From contig NC_044282.2 of the NCBI RefSeq assembly GCF_004027225.2, forward strand, positions 55,198,397 through 55,262,396: a DNA stretch of 64,000 bases, written 5' to 3'. Shown one piece after another: positions 12,616 through 25,203 of this stretch. The position numbers were made by a program, and so were the translations under genes. The notes beneath the pieces were generated by a model. The model ran no database searches, was not told the origin of the DNA, and worked only from the letters and a program-made list of their open reading frames with translations. Numbering within the stretch: position 1 is the first letter of the stretch; every line of letters starts with the position of its first letter. The DNA comes from Strigops habroptila (Eukaryota; Chordata; Aves; Psittaciformes; Psittacidae).

Positions 12616-13954
12616 TCTTTACACATCAGGCTGCAGTACCTAATGAAGGCAGAAGCTTACGTATTGTCAAATAGCTCACAGAGTGGATTTTCTATCTATT
12701 CTTTTTCTCATTGTGATAGATAGCACAACTCTCCTTCCTCTCATTTACAAAGATTTTTCTCAAATGAACTATGAATAATTAAAATCTAACTCCATTGGTT
12801 CTTTTTTTTCTTAATTGAAGAAATTAAAGATGTATGTAGTGTGACTTCAAGGACTGCATATGAAAAGACATACATCATTTTATTCAAGTATAGCGCTTTA
12901 AATGGTACAGCACATATTTTTTTACTAATTCATGCCTCATTCAAGTTAAATATTTGCACTATATGTGGCAAATTAAGCTAATAAAAGCAATTTTATTAAA
13001 CACTAGTGTTTTTGTCACATCTGCAAACTCCAATTTTTCCATTCTTGTGCTCACTGAGCAGTAACAGTTTCTGTTCTACATTTTCTTCTCCCTTTCTTTT
13101 TTTTTTCCAACCCCAATGTTGAGTTATTGCATTTATATTATTAATAAGACTGTCCATAGCTAAATGACTGAAGTATAGATTCATTATGGACATAAGCCCT
13201 CTTGCTGCAGGGCACAAGCATATTGCTGGCTGTTTGGGGTTAGAAGAAATCTCCCCAAAGGTCTGGTGTTACAGTTATTCATTAGGAGATTAGTTGCACC
13301 CTCCCTAGACATATCTCATTATGATGACTTTTGGAGACTGGATACTGGAACAGGCTAATAACTTAATGGGTTCTGTAATGCTGTTCCTCTGATCCTAACA
13401 TATCACTGCTAGAAAACTTATTGAAGATCATTACTGGAGGCTAAAGAATAAGCAAAACCTGGTAGCAAATATTTTCCATATGGATCACTTGTTAATGAAT
13501 TTTATCTATGGCTAATGAATAGATGGTAGGCCAGTAGATCATTGGATCATTGTATGAATTTATTCACAATGCACTCCTAAAGACCTTTCTTTCTTTTTCT
13601 TTTTACAGACATGCAGGTGTTAGAATTCTGCACCTTATTCTATTTCAGTAGTTTTTCTACCTATATCCATTTTTAAGCCATCCGGATAGTTATTGTATCT
13701 TCAGTTAATTATACACGACAAAACATAGAAGAATGAGGAGAAGTTGTTTGGTGAATAAAGGATTTCATTGTGTCTTATTTCCATAATCCCTCCCATCAGA
13801 CTATTTGTAGTTCCTCCGTCTCTTCTGAAACATACCACTGCTACAACTCCCCACCATTCCTTATGGCATAAAATCCCTATCAGTTTCCCAAAGACACCTC
13901 CGGACCTTCTTTCTCCACTTTGTTTGCCTGCTAAGGTGGTGAAAGATTACTTGG
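12616..13954. other. gene-free stretch
   Basis: AT-rich unannotated sequence with a T-run at about 13097-13107. Nothing coding is seen. Confidence 0.55.
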
Positions 13955-14021
13955 GCTGCGGTTAGCTCAGCACTACTTAGTGCTGACCAACCACAGCATG
14001 CGGAATGGCCAGTTGGCCATT
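13955..14021. repeat. compound hairpin followed by a second hairpin
   Basis: Inner arms tcagcacta (13967-13975) and tagtgctga (13978-13986) pair perfectly around a 2-nt loop. Outer arms gctgcggtt (13955-13963) and aaccacagc (13989-13997) pair with one mismatch, which would be a G-U wobble in RNA from the minus strand. Seven bases later, aatggcca (14004-14011) and tggccatt (14014-14021) form a further perfect 8-bp stem with a 2-nt loop. An A-box-like 'tagctcag' lies inside, but there is no B box, so this is not a tRNA. Confidence 0.8.
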
Positions 14022-17000
14022 GCCAAACAGAATAAATAAGGATTGAACTGTCCTTGACATGACCCCAGCTGGAATAAGTCTCATCTACTAAGTCGCGGAC
14101 TTTCACAAAACTTGTGGGAATGTAATGTCTTTGAAACCTTTACTCCTCTGTCAAACGGAGCTGAAATTGGCCCCCAGGTTCAGAAGTTATAAGGAGGGAA
14201 CTGACAGACAGTATGATGGCATAAGCATTGTTTCCTTAGTAAACCTGGCTAAAAATACCAAACCTTAAAAGCAAGAAAATGAAGAGCAAAAAACACCATA
14301 AATTCTACAGTGCTCCCATGATAAACAAAAAGACATTATTCTTGCCAAGTGCAATGGAATGAGATTTCACCAACACATAACAGCCTGTGAAGTGCTGACT
14401 GCTTGTCGAAGTCAATGGTGCAATAGGAAAGTGACACACTGCAGAATTAGCAACACACTTAACTAGTCACTGCTCTCAATTAGATGTTGGAAGCTAACAT
14501 ATCAAAAATCAGTGTCTGCATGATCTGCCAGGGATTACAGTTCTGTGATCCAGTGGCTCCCATTAGAGGTAGGAAATGCTGGTTTGTAACTACTCTTTAA
14601 CCTTGGCCTTAAACACTTGAAGTCTTGGGTGATATTCACCTGGTATGAATTCAGACACCTTCCTGGAGGTGCCCAAGATAGAAGGCTGATCATCCTAGCC
14701 TCTCATTACAGGTGCTGGAGAAAGACTGGATTTTCTGAAGAGCATCTCAAATCAGCTGCTGTGCTGATTTGTCCTCTGAAGGATTTTCTAACTCTCTATT
14801 GACCAGCAAAAGAGGCTTATGACACTCATCTCCCAACTTAAGCTCCAAAAATTGATGTCTAAAGTTATGTAGAAACACCACCACCCTTTAAAATGCTTGT
14901 AGAAAGACTGATTTTTGTTAACATTTTTGCTTTCCATTTCTTCTTCTCTTGAATGGCAAAGCAAAAACTCTTCATTTATTTGTCATCACATATTCCCTTG
15001 CACTGGACTACGGAACAGATACATTAATTGGTCACAGTTCCCTTTTGCTGGCTGTGCAAAAATAGAGCTCAAGCAATGCTGATCCATGCTTCATGAAAGG
15101 TGAGGTCTCTCTCAGGCTCAGTCTATATTTGTTGCAGTTTTGATGAAACAACTAAATGCTGGGCAACTAAGAGCCCAGACAAGCAGTTAATTTTAACTAA
15201 TTGTTTCTATGTCTTTCTGCACTGAAAAGTTTAGGGCCTAATCTGGTTTCTGTGAAAGCAGTAGCTTAAATAAAATATTTAGACCCAGAAGAATGTATCT
15301 TACCAGTCTAAAGTAATTGAAATGCACACTCATTTAAAAACATTTGGAGTCTGAACTAGCAGACTGTATCAATAAAGGGCAACAATAGTAAGACTAATCT
15401 GTGGTAGCCTGCCTTGTAGGGTGATTATTGATGTATATGGAGAGGGCAAGCTACCTGGCCTTCTAGGTGCTATGCAATTTCGGTTCCCTCAGCAAAGCCT
15501 AGACGCTCTCCAATACCAATGTGTGCATACGTTCAAAGTGGTAACGTACATATGCTTAAAAACCTGGTCAACAATGCATTGATTTTCAGGCAAGCTATCC
15601 TTTACCAACAAGGGTTCAACAAAGTGGGTAATTATATTCATAGATTCACAGAGGGATAAACTGTGGCTTTGCCAGGAGCTCAGAGGAGGGACAGCAGGAT
15701 GATTCACTGCCAAGGAGGAGAATGGGAAATGGGCTGTGTTTCAGAGGCCACAATCTTTTCCCCATTTCCCTTCAGCACAACCATCTCAGCTCCATTATTT
15801 TGAACAGCTTGCTTCCCCTCAGGCACTTGCAATACCCAAGTCTGCAGGAGGTGCAGAACCATGACCTAATCTATCACCTCTGCGTGTCCACAGGGAAGTC
15901 GCTCCTCCAATGAAGTTGCTCTCTACAATGCATGGGTCACCCTACACCAGAAAATGAGAGGAATGCTGCACATGTTGCACTAGATGCCATGAATTAGCGT
16001 GGACAGGGAAAATAAAGATGAATGTCCCCCTTTTTGCCTCCATACTATTGAACAGTTCAGATTAGGGCAAACCAGGCTGATAGCCTGCACTGAGGAAAAT
16101 CCACAGCCATGTCTGTGCCTTTAGACCAGAAACATTCTTAGAAACCATGCATCCAGATGTAATCAAAGCTTTTCAAAAGCCCAGCAGGTACCACCAGGAT
16201 GCAAGCAAACTTTGGAATTTCCACCTCCCATTAAATTCCTCACTTGGAAATGAAAATCAAGTGAGATTCTCATTTATAGAAAGGTCCTTTTACATTGCAA
16301 AAAGGTATGAATAAGAATCAAATATATTGTGTTGCATACATATAGCTAATATGCGTGCATGTGTGCAGAGTATCTTGTGTGAAAGGAAGCGCTCCAGTAT
16401 TTGTTCAGTATTTCATCTGCTAATACAATTTCAATGTTTAAAACAAATGTTACTTCTACAGCACACTCTTGTAAGCCATACAGATGTAGCTTGTTCCACC
16501 AGGAAGGATTTATTAGTCTCAAATCCTAGCCAGATTTTTTCTTTTTCTTGTATGTTGTAGTATTCATAAGACAATTGAGTCTGGGAACTGGAAAACATCC
16601 TCACATGCAAATCTACATATAAAGCATACCTTTTAATTTATTGTTTAGATATTAGGTGCTGTGACAAGGTAAGTCATATGATGTGTAATTGGCCCAGTGA
16701 GGATTTATTGGTGTGTATAATGTATACACTTTTATTAAAGTACAAGAAGACAATTACTTTGTCAATCATTTCTAAGATGAAAAGGGCCTGGAGAAAGCAT
16801 TAATTTTTCTGCTGTCACTTTTGGCACTGTAGTCCTTTCTATGTACAACTGCACTTTTAAAAATATTGCTACTGTGCTTTAATCATAAATAATACAGATG
16901 TTTTCTGGCTTCTGATTTGATGTAAAAAATGGTCAGATGTGTTCACATATGCAGGAACATGCACACACACATCAAGCAGCCAATATCTGAGTTAATAATT

Positions 17001-20000
17001 TATAATTAAAAACCCAAATAGATAAAACAACACATGGGAATGACACTGGTGTCCCTGTTTTGTCAGAGGAGCTAAACTCCATCTACAGGTATAATCTACC
17101 CAAGGCAATATGCATATTTCCATCTATGTTGACGTTTTTCCACTTTGTTGGAAATAAGACCTGTATAATCATCATAGGAAATGAAAGGATTTTATTTGCT
17201 TTGCTGTCCAAACCCTTTCAGTTCCACCCATCACTGCAAGCAACAAGGTCAACTGTCTCTGCTCCTGCCTCCTTGTTTCATCTCCTGTGTCAGCTTTTGT
17301 TTGATTGTACGCTGTTCTTGGGAACCACAGCAAATTTTGTTACAAACCATCCACAAGATAGATTTAAGCAACAAAGCAGAAAAGGTTCTGCCTTTGGTCA
17401 TACATGGAACAGATTAGCCTAGAATTTGACTGGGTTGTCTGCTGGGATATTTGTAAAGGAAAAATAACACTAACTTGTCCTTAGGCAAAGCTGAAGTCCA
17501 TCTCTGGCTCCATAAGCTTCTACGTGCAAACACCTTACAGTTCAAAAAGTTTACAAGGTACTGGTTCATACCACTCAATCCATCGTAGGCTACCACCTCT
17601 TTGGAACTCAAATCTAGTTCTCCTTAAACTAGATAAACATCCATTTGGACTGCTCAAAGAATTTCAAATATAACAACTCTCCTTCGAGCTGGCATTTCAA
17701 CAATATAAGAAGCCAAGAATTCCTAGGATAACAATTCTTTCGGTCACTTCCCAAACATATTATTTACACGTACATACACGATCAATTGTAGATCTATATC
17801 AAGCCTGGGGAAGGGGTGTGCAGAATATGCCAAGCCACTTAATAACCAGGTACCAACCCAGTCTCTCATTTATTGGCCACCCGTTTTGTAGTCCATTCAT
17901 TCAGAACCTGAACTAAGCCATGTCAGGAGGCTGTAAACCCACACCAGTAATCCCGACAAAAAACGTGCAGCCAAGGGGGCTACATGGGCCCAGGTCTGCT
18001 CTTGGAATGAAGAGATGGTGGCCAACACTCCTGAATGGGATGTCTCCTGAGGTCTGAAGCTTGAAAAACGCAAGTGTTGGCCTAACTGTTCTGTTGTGGA
18101 GCAGCTCTGACTTAACTTCAGAGGGAAGAGAGTCAGAGTCATACCAAACAGTCTGGAATGGCACAGCCTCTTCCATTCTCCCATGCCACATCACCTCCCT
18201 TTTTTGGCCAAATATTCTTCTGCTGTGGGGTTTTTTCATATGTAACATCCAAAGCATTCATGAACTTGAGTCTTTAGAGAACTGCAAAATAACATAGCAT
18301 CACATTGCCTCCCCTGTCCTCTTTCCAGCTTGGTAGAAACCTTTAGATCTGCTCTATAGAGCCTGCTAGCAGAGGTAAGAGAGTAGCTGACAGTAGCTAC
18401 TGCTTCTCATCATCTGGATGCAGATGGGGGGAATAATGTGTATTTTTCCAATGTGGTTTACAACTAAAGCCAGATGGAATGGGATGGTTCATTTCAAAAC
18501 AGTTAGCCTTCCCCATAACCCCAGAACAGGGGGCCTACTCCCAAAATTCTCTTGCAAGTAGTCCATGACACAGACTAATCCCAGGACCATGCCTGAGCAT
18601 CGTTTGGGAGCGTGATGATTTGTGCAGACCAAAACTGTACCGGTACTATACACACATCTTCCCCCAGTTCTTTACTAGGATTTTTCTACTTTTCACCTCT
18701 GCTTCCAAACCTCTGAACTTCTGATCCCAACCACTATGGCCACATCCATCTTCCTCCTCCTGCTGTGCTTCATGTCCCAGCCATTCTCAATGCAGCAGTC
18801 CCCGGCTTGCCTCATCTTCTCATGGCACTCACTGGATTTGAAAACCTTAGAAGCTAGAACACCCCTCCAGTGACAAAAAAGAAAGGCACAGAAAGATGTT
18901 TCAGAGACTAACAGGTTGGCTAAATGGAGGTAGCTGTGTGCAAGGACAGCACTTCTCTAACACACAGGCAATCTAACTGCCAAACTCAAGTCCTTGCCTG
19001 AAATAACAGTTAAAAGCAGAAGAGGCAAAAACTTGCTAATAAAACAACTGTACGATTTTTGTTTTAATATTGGCAGAAAACATATTTTCCCTGACCCAGT
19101 TTTTAAAAGTGCTGATTCCTTTTTCTTTAAAGCTTCCTAAAATATTCAGCTAAACAGAGACACTTTTCACATTTTGGGAAAGTTTTAATCCAAATTATTA
19201 CAGTCTGGCAAAGTTATAAGTCACTGAAAACAGAATTCAACCATGATAAGGACTGAGCAACCTTAATCACAGGCTTTGCTACTGTAGTTAATCCTCAGAG
19301 GGGGTTATTACACCAATAATAATTTTAAAAGATTATGGAATTACTTAATTTTTTATTTCTTGACTTGGAGAGATTTCTGGTCTAAACATTTTTGATGTCT
19401 AATTATGATAGGGGAATACAGCACTAGTAAAAGTTATTGCAGTGCACCACTCAGACTGCTAGGTTTTGCTAAGAAAAAAAGTTTCTTGTTAGGGGCAACA
19501 GTGGAAGAGTTGCAGAGACCTTACTGCTCTTCCTAAGCCTGGATTTTCTTCCACAGGATAATACAGTTACTGGCAACAAATTCACATTTCTGTACTGGAA
19601 TGCATTATTTTGTTATCTTCTGTAAGAGAGGGAAAATTCAGGAAAAAAAATATATGTACATTGATTTTATTGCTTTTTAAGTACCATAATGCTGTGAACA
19701 TCATCCCTTAACTGGCAGAAAGATGGGCTGCCCTGGACCATTCCAAAAGAACACACAGTTCAGACTAGAAAGCAAAAAAAGTGATAAATCTCCCTTTCAA
19801 ATATCAGCCACCATTCTTAGCATCGTTGCATCAGGCAAAAGCATTCTGGTTTTTAAAGCTTCAAATTAGGAGTGAGGAATAGTTGGTTTTAATTTTGTTT
19901 AAAAGCTGGCCAATGTTATATTTGCTTATTTAAGCTTCATTAAATTCAGGTTCCCATCTGCCTCTTTTTCATACAGTTTTCAAATCCTAAGTAAAAGCGT

Positions 20001-20049
20001 TAGTCCTCTCTGCTGGTTATAACAAACCATTCCTGTCAGTTATTCATCT
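14022..20049. other. gene-free stretch
   Basis: About 6 kb with no exon or repeat family I can support. A gtgtata/tatacac pair near 16713-16729 and a short inverted pair, caaatcagc/gctgatttg, near 14747-14770 are minor. Confidence 0.55.
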
Positions 20050-20160
20050 CTTGACAAAAAAAACCCTCCACCCTTAAAAATTTAGCTGCTAGCTCTATAT
20101 AAAAAGCAACAACACTACCAAAAAAAACCCCACAAAAAAGCCCCCCAAAACCACAAACTC
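20050..20160. repeat. A/C-rich low-complexity tract
   Basis: Alternating A-runs and C-runs (aaaaaaaccc, aaaaaaaacccc, aaaaaagcccccc) mark low-complexity sequence without an identifiable parent element. Confidence 0.7.
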
Positions 20161-20875
20161 CTGGCCTTTCCAAACAGGACAATATATTTGTAACAACATC
20201 TTTACCGAGTTCATGTATCTTCTTTATTGCCCTTCATAAACAGGCTATTGGATCCTTTGGACTTCCAATGTGAAAAATGAAAGAATTTCCTCCCTTCCTT
20301 GCCTCTCTTATCTCATAATTGCTTTGTTCAGAGCAGTAGGAGAGACCAATATAAATGTCTCTGTTGTTTTATTTGCCCTTTTCAAGCTCATTCATACTTT
20401 TCTCGAGGGCATTTTTTTCCACTTTTCCTTTTGAATGTGTATCTGTTTACTGCTCTGTACACACAAGGAAGCTAAATTGTTCAAGATTTTATTCCAGAGC
20501 TTTATGTAACACAGATAGCAGAACAAAATACTTTACAATGAGATTTCACAGTGTCTTGTGATGATGGTACAAGGTAAAAAATTTAGGGATGTGTTCAGCC
20601 CCGAGGAATACCCGTATCACCGAACTTTTGTTCTCAAACGTGTTAATCCTCGGAGCATCCATCAGCCATCCTTTCTTCCAGACATCTTGGGCTACATTGT
20701 TACAGCCGTTGTTTTGTTTCATGAGGAAAAGGATGCAGGAGGTGGCTGGATACCAACAGCTGGACTGTAGGGTTCACAACTCATGAACATCTTGAAGTAT
20801 GGCAAATATGACTGGAGAAAGTAAAGAGGTGGTTTCAGGGAAGATGTTATTTCTCATGATTTCAGAGGTATAAAT

Positions 20876-21863
20876 TGTGGTGTGGAGCTTCAAAGAAATC
20901 CCAGGACAGGATACTGGTCATATTGGTTTTGCATGGCAAGGTTTTGGTATCAGGGGGGCTACAGGGGTGGCTTCTGTGAGAAGCTGCCAGAAGCTTCCCC
21001 TATGTCCAACAAAGCCAATGCCAGCCAGCTACAAGATGGACCCACTGCTGGCCAAGACTGAACCCATCAGAGACAGTGGCAGTGCCTCTGGGATAATGTA
21101 TTTAAGAAGGGGATAAAGTTACTGCTGAGGAGCAGCTGCAGCTGGAGAGAGGAGCGAGAATATGTGAGAGCACCAGCTCTGCAGACACCAAGGCCAGTGA
21201 AGGGGGAGGTGCTTCAAGCACAGGAGCAGAGATTCCCTTGCAGCCTATGGTGCAGCCCATGGTGAGGAAGGCTGTGTCCCTGCAGCCCATGGAGGTCCAT
21301 GGTAGAGCAGATCTCCACCTGCAGCCCATGAAGGTCCATGCTGGAGCAGCCTGTTCCTGAAGGACTGCATCCATGGAAGGGACCCACACTGGAGCAGTTC
21401 ATGAAAAAATGCAGCCTGTCAGAAGGACTCACATTGGAGAAGTTCATGGAGGACTGTCTCCTGTGGGATGGGCCCCACACTGGAGCAGGGGAAGAATGTG
21501 AGGAGTCCTTCCCTGAGGAGGAAGGACCGGCAGTGATGAACTGAACACATACCCCATTCCCAAGGGCAGGAGGTAGGGAATTCAGCAGTGATTTTGAGTC
21601 CAGAGGAAGGGCAGGGTGGGGGGAAGGTGTTTTAACATTTGGTTTTATCTCTCATTACCCTACCCTGATTTGATTGGCAATAAATTAATTTCCCTAAGCC
21701 AAGTCTGTTTTGCCCATGATGTTAATGCTGAGTGGTCTGTCCCTGTCCTTATGTTGACCCATGAGCCTTTTGCTGTATTTTCTCTCTCCTGCCCAGCTGA
21801 GGAGGGGAGTGACAGAGTGGCTTTGGTGGGCACCTGGTGTCCAGACAGAGTCAACCCACCACA
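20876..21863 (+). mobile_element. probable solo LTR of an avian endogenous retrovirus (ERVL-like)
   Basis: The segment resembles avian ERV LTRs I know from bird genomes. It has a 'ggttttgcatggcaagg' start region (about 20925), a 'tgtatttaagaagggg' TATA-like region (about 21098), a G-rich leader with degenerate 'ctggagcag'/'cagcccatgg' repeats, a CAATAAA poly(A) signal (about 21678-21684) and a 'tggtgggcacctggtgtcc' 3' part ending in caccaca at 21863. The first bases at 20876, tgtggtg, are the exact inverse of the last seven, supporting TG...CA termini. However, the family's usual start could instead lie near 20915-20924. No matching 5-bp target duplication is visible (taaat left, ccagt right). 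No gag, pol or env sequence flanks it, so it is a solo LTR with no coding capacity. Confidence 0.75.
21228..21490 (+). repeat. degenerate tandem repeats inside the LTR
   Basis: Roughly 35-45 bp units with recurring 'cagcccatgg', 'ctggagcag', 'ttcatg' and 'aaggact' blocks are repeated about six times with drift. They are part of the LTR, and the reading frames across them are a by-product of the repeat. Confidence 0.65.
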
Positions 21864-22343
21864 CCAGTAAAGATTTGCTTCCTGTGGCTGAGCCTTCTTG
21901 CCATGTAACTGCTAACCAAAGTAGGCACATGCTGCTCCTGCCTTCCTCCACCTTCGTACCTGCAGCTTAGAGAAAGCACTTTGCATGTCTCTAGCAGGCA
22001 AAGGTTGGAGAGCATCATGGGCCAACTTAACCTACGTTTATATATATATATAAAAATATATGTAAAAATATATAGATTGATAATCTGGAATTAAAATTCT
22101 AGAACCGACTGTAACATTCTTCCATAATCTTTTGCTAGCTGAAATCTGGCACAGCACAAAATCAGTGCCTGTGTTTTCAGATGACAGCCTGTAAGGTATA
22201 AGACTGGTATGGGACTAAAGGTGATATGCTATTAATTATACAACAGAACCCGCATTGAGAATCTAGACAAGGAAGTGTGGAAATGATCTCTTAAGCGAAA
22301 TTGTCATTTGGTGTTTCTTTCTATCCTTTTTTTTCCTCTGTAG
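21864..22343. other. gene-free stretch with an AT microsatellite
   Basis: Contains an imperfect (TA)n tract at 22038-22074. Otherwise nothing is recognised. Confidence 0.6.
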
Positions 22344-22430
22344 GTTCTTACACCACGTTCACATCTGTAGCATCCAGTGGAGCATTAAGCAATGTGACTA
22401 ACATCTGTCAAACGTGTGGTGTTTGCTTAT
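22344..22430 (+). other. candidate 87-bp internal exon, weak
   Basis: A very strong acceptor-like run (tatccttttttttcctctgtag) ends at 22343 and a GTGAGT donor begins at 22431. The enclosed 87 bp is open in one of three frames, reading SYTTFTSVASSGALSNV onward, and closed in the other two. No protein family is recognised and no partner exon is visible, so this may be a chance pairing or a non-coding RNA exon. Confidence 0.2.
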
Positions 22431-25102
22431 GTGAGTGCTTACTTGGAGTGTTCCCGAGGCTTGGCAGCTGGTTATCTTTTGTGATCTAAAAATCAGTCAA
22501 GAAGGACTTCTGACAAATCAGAGATTTTTCCACTCTTCTCCTTACTAATCACAGCAGTCATTCTCTTGCTGAGGTGAAGACCAGTAAATTGTGGGATTGA
22601 CAAACAGAAGTACCCAGAGACACACACTGCATGGGATGGTTGAGCAAGGTAAGTCTCCTGGGGAATAGTGGAGAGCAACACCCTGTGCTGCCTCATGAGA
22701 TGAATTGAAACCTCAACTTCAATTTTAGCTGACCATGTTGTGAGGGTCTGGGAACATTTTACCCAGGAACTGGGGAAGATTGTCTGAAATATCTCATTCC
22801 AGAAATCCTCCAAAACTGACAATCCTGCCACTGTACGATGTGGGTGAGAGCTCACTTTTCTATGGCCAGCTCTTTTGTGATGATCAGGCTGCTGGGTAAG
22901 GCAGATTAATAATTGTTTTAATAAGACAGAATAAAAAGAGGAACATAGATAGCAAGTAAATCTTACATCCCTTCAGACAATGGCACCCCATGTTTGTGCA
23001 GCATCACAAAGACCCCTGATGGATTTCCCCATGGCACGCTGCACAGAGTAGATCCTGCCCATGGAGAGAAACATCTCGGTTTTGGTCATTCAAGCTAATG
23101 TATCATTTTCTTTACAAGAAAACAACTCTATTCACAAAAGACTTTTGCATGACAACTTCTCGCTGCACTGTTAGACAAAGGCAAGGCCAGGCAGGCAGTG
23201 TAATCACCAGTACCAGGTGGGAACTGCCTGCAGGACCACTCTTACGATGAGCTGGCTGAGGTTGTGCTGTGGCCAGGGCGTTTGCCCAGCACAACAGAGC
23301 CTGAAGGCCATGCTAGACAGGCAGCACAGTGCAGCACAGCACAGGCTGCTCAGTTAACTGCTATGTGGATCACCAACTCTGCAACATGCAACCATCTCCT
23401 GCTCAAGACCAATACATTCCACCTCTTGATCCACATAGAGCTATCTTTCCCAAGTATAATTAGAGATTATATTAATGACATAGGAGCTTCTCAAGCCCTA
23501 AATAAAATATCCAATGGAGCAGACAAAGCCTGTTCAGGGTCACTAACTCTTCAAATACATCATCTTCTGCATGGTTCCCAGTACAGGCAGTGAAAGAGGT
23601 GGTTCGGGGAGGTTCTGCCTTGGTTCTCCAAGGAAACAGGAAAGTTGGGTGGTTGTGTATAGCTAAGGCTCCAGGACATACTACCACCTCTCTTGGGTCC
23701 TTTCCTTGTTTCTGGTCTCCATTTCAGGCTCATCTTGAGTCAGAGAACAGCTGTTGTTAACCCAGACAAGCCTCTTATCATTGACAGCATAGATACGTAA
23801 CTCCATTTGAGTTACTTAATGGCCCTCTCTTCTGGTGAAAAGGTGTGAGCTGTCTTTTTATGGCAATACAGCCTTGGTCAGCACTGCAGGGACTAGAATT
23901 TAGCCATCCCAGATCCCAGGTTCAGAGATAACTACATCCTACTGACTCGTGTACTGAATAACACTATCGAGAGAGGGAATTCCATACGGGATCGTACCAT
24001 CAGTGAGAAGTCTTCTGACAGCAGCGCTGTTTCCTATCAATGCCTGCTGCAACTGTGCCTCGAAGCTGGTCTCACACCACTTAAGCTCATTACTCTGGGG
24101 CTCACAGCCTCCCTGAGACAAGCAAATGTAGCTTGTGGCCAACAATGTCAAACATGACAGAGGGATCCACAAGTATGAGAATGGATGTTTGCCTTCCATG
24201 ATGTCCAAGAAATCTATTTCAAAAGCTGAGCTAGACATTATATCAGATAAACTGTATTTTACCATTTATAAAACACTTGAAGTACAGTTACTGAAATACA
24301 CTTATTTAATAAAATATTGAAAAAAATACCTAATAAAAATTAGCTCAATTAACTGAAACATTTTTCTTTCTACCACTAACCTAAGACATATGTAAAACTT
24401 TATGATGTTTAATGGCTGTCTGGGCTCCTGCTGTAATGACTTCAAGCAGCTCACTGAGCTATGATGCTTTTGCCATGTGAAGTTTAAATGGAGGGCAAGA
24501 CATTCAGAGGGAAATTTCAAAGAGAAACATGCCAAGCTGGACTTGATGGAGGCAGAGAGGTCAGGAGAGAACAGGTAGATTTGTAAGTCGCTGACGCAAA
24601 GCAGATAGCTGAAGCCATGTGAGGCGGTGATCTCTCTGAGAGGAAGATTTTAAATGAGAAAAGTGAGCCAAGGACAGTATCAATAATCTGCAAGTAATTG
24701 CCTGGTTTTACACATGATGTCAGAGACTCTGCAGGAAGTGCCTCTTGGGATTCACCTTACACAGTGCAGAGGAATTAAGCATGGAAGGAGACAGAGGGTG
24801 TTTCTACAGCAGTACTTCAGCTCTGGTCAGGATTCTGTGCTAGAAGTAAATCTGTAGGCTTATAACACAAGTGGTCTCAGAGAAGGCAAACTGGACTCAT
24901 TGAGGGTTAAATTAAACCAAAGGATGTCCCTCAGGTGCACTCCATCTGCCAATAGGAGTTCATTTCCCTGGATGAGAGTAGACCCAATACAAAGTAAAGC
25001 CTCCAAAACAATTTTAGTGTGGATGTCAGGTCTTCAGCACCACTCCTCTCAGTGTTACAGCCCTCCTCTACAGTGCCCCACTACTTGCTAATATAAGCAG
25101 AG
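22431..25102. other. gene-free stretch
   Basis: No supported gene. Short open frames on both strands lack family similarity. A 'gcagcacagtgcagcacagcac' type simple motif occurs near 23320-23341. Confidence 0.5.
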
Positions 25103-25203
25103 TGGTAATGTAAAGCATAGTGCTACAGACTTCCTGTATGGACTCACATAAATCACTTCTCTATGTCTATGTCCTTCATATATGAAATACACTTAATACC
25201 ACA
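25103..25203 (+). repeat. MIR-type SINE remnant, sense
   Basis: 'gacttcctgtatggactcac' then 'ataaatcacttctctatgtc' then 'tccttcatatatgaaat' follows the MIR core order (tgtgaccttgggcaaatcacttctct, cagtttcctcatctgtaaaat). It is only a core fragment. Confidence 0.5.

Noticed and set aside
13963..13972. tRNA A-box-like 'ttagctcag'
   Set aside because: No B box, acceptor stem or anticodon arm at tRNA spacing. The bases are part of a hairpin.
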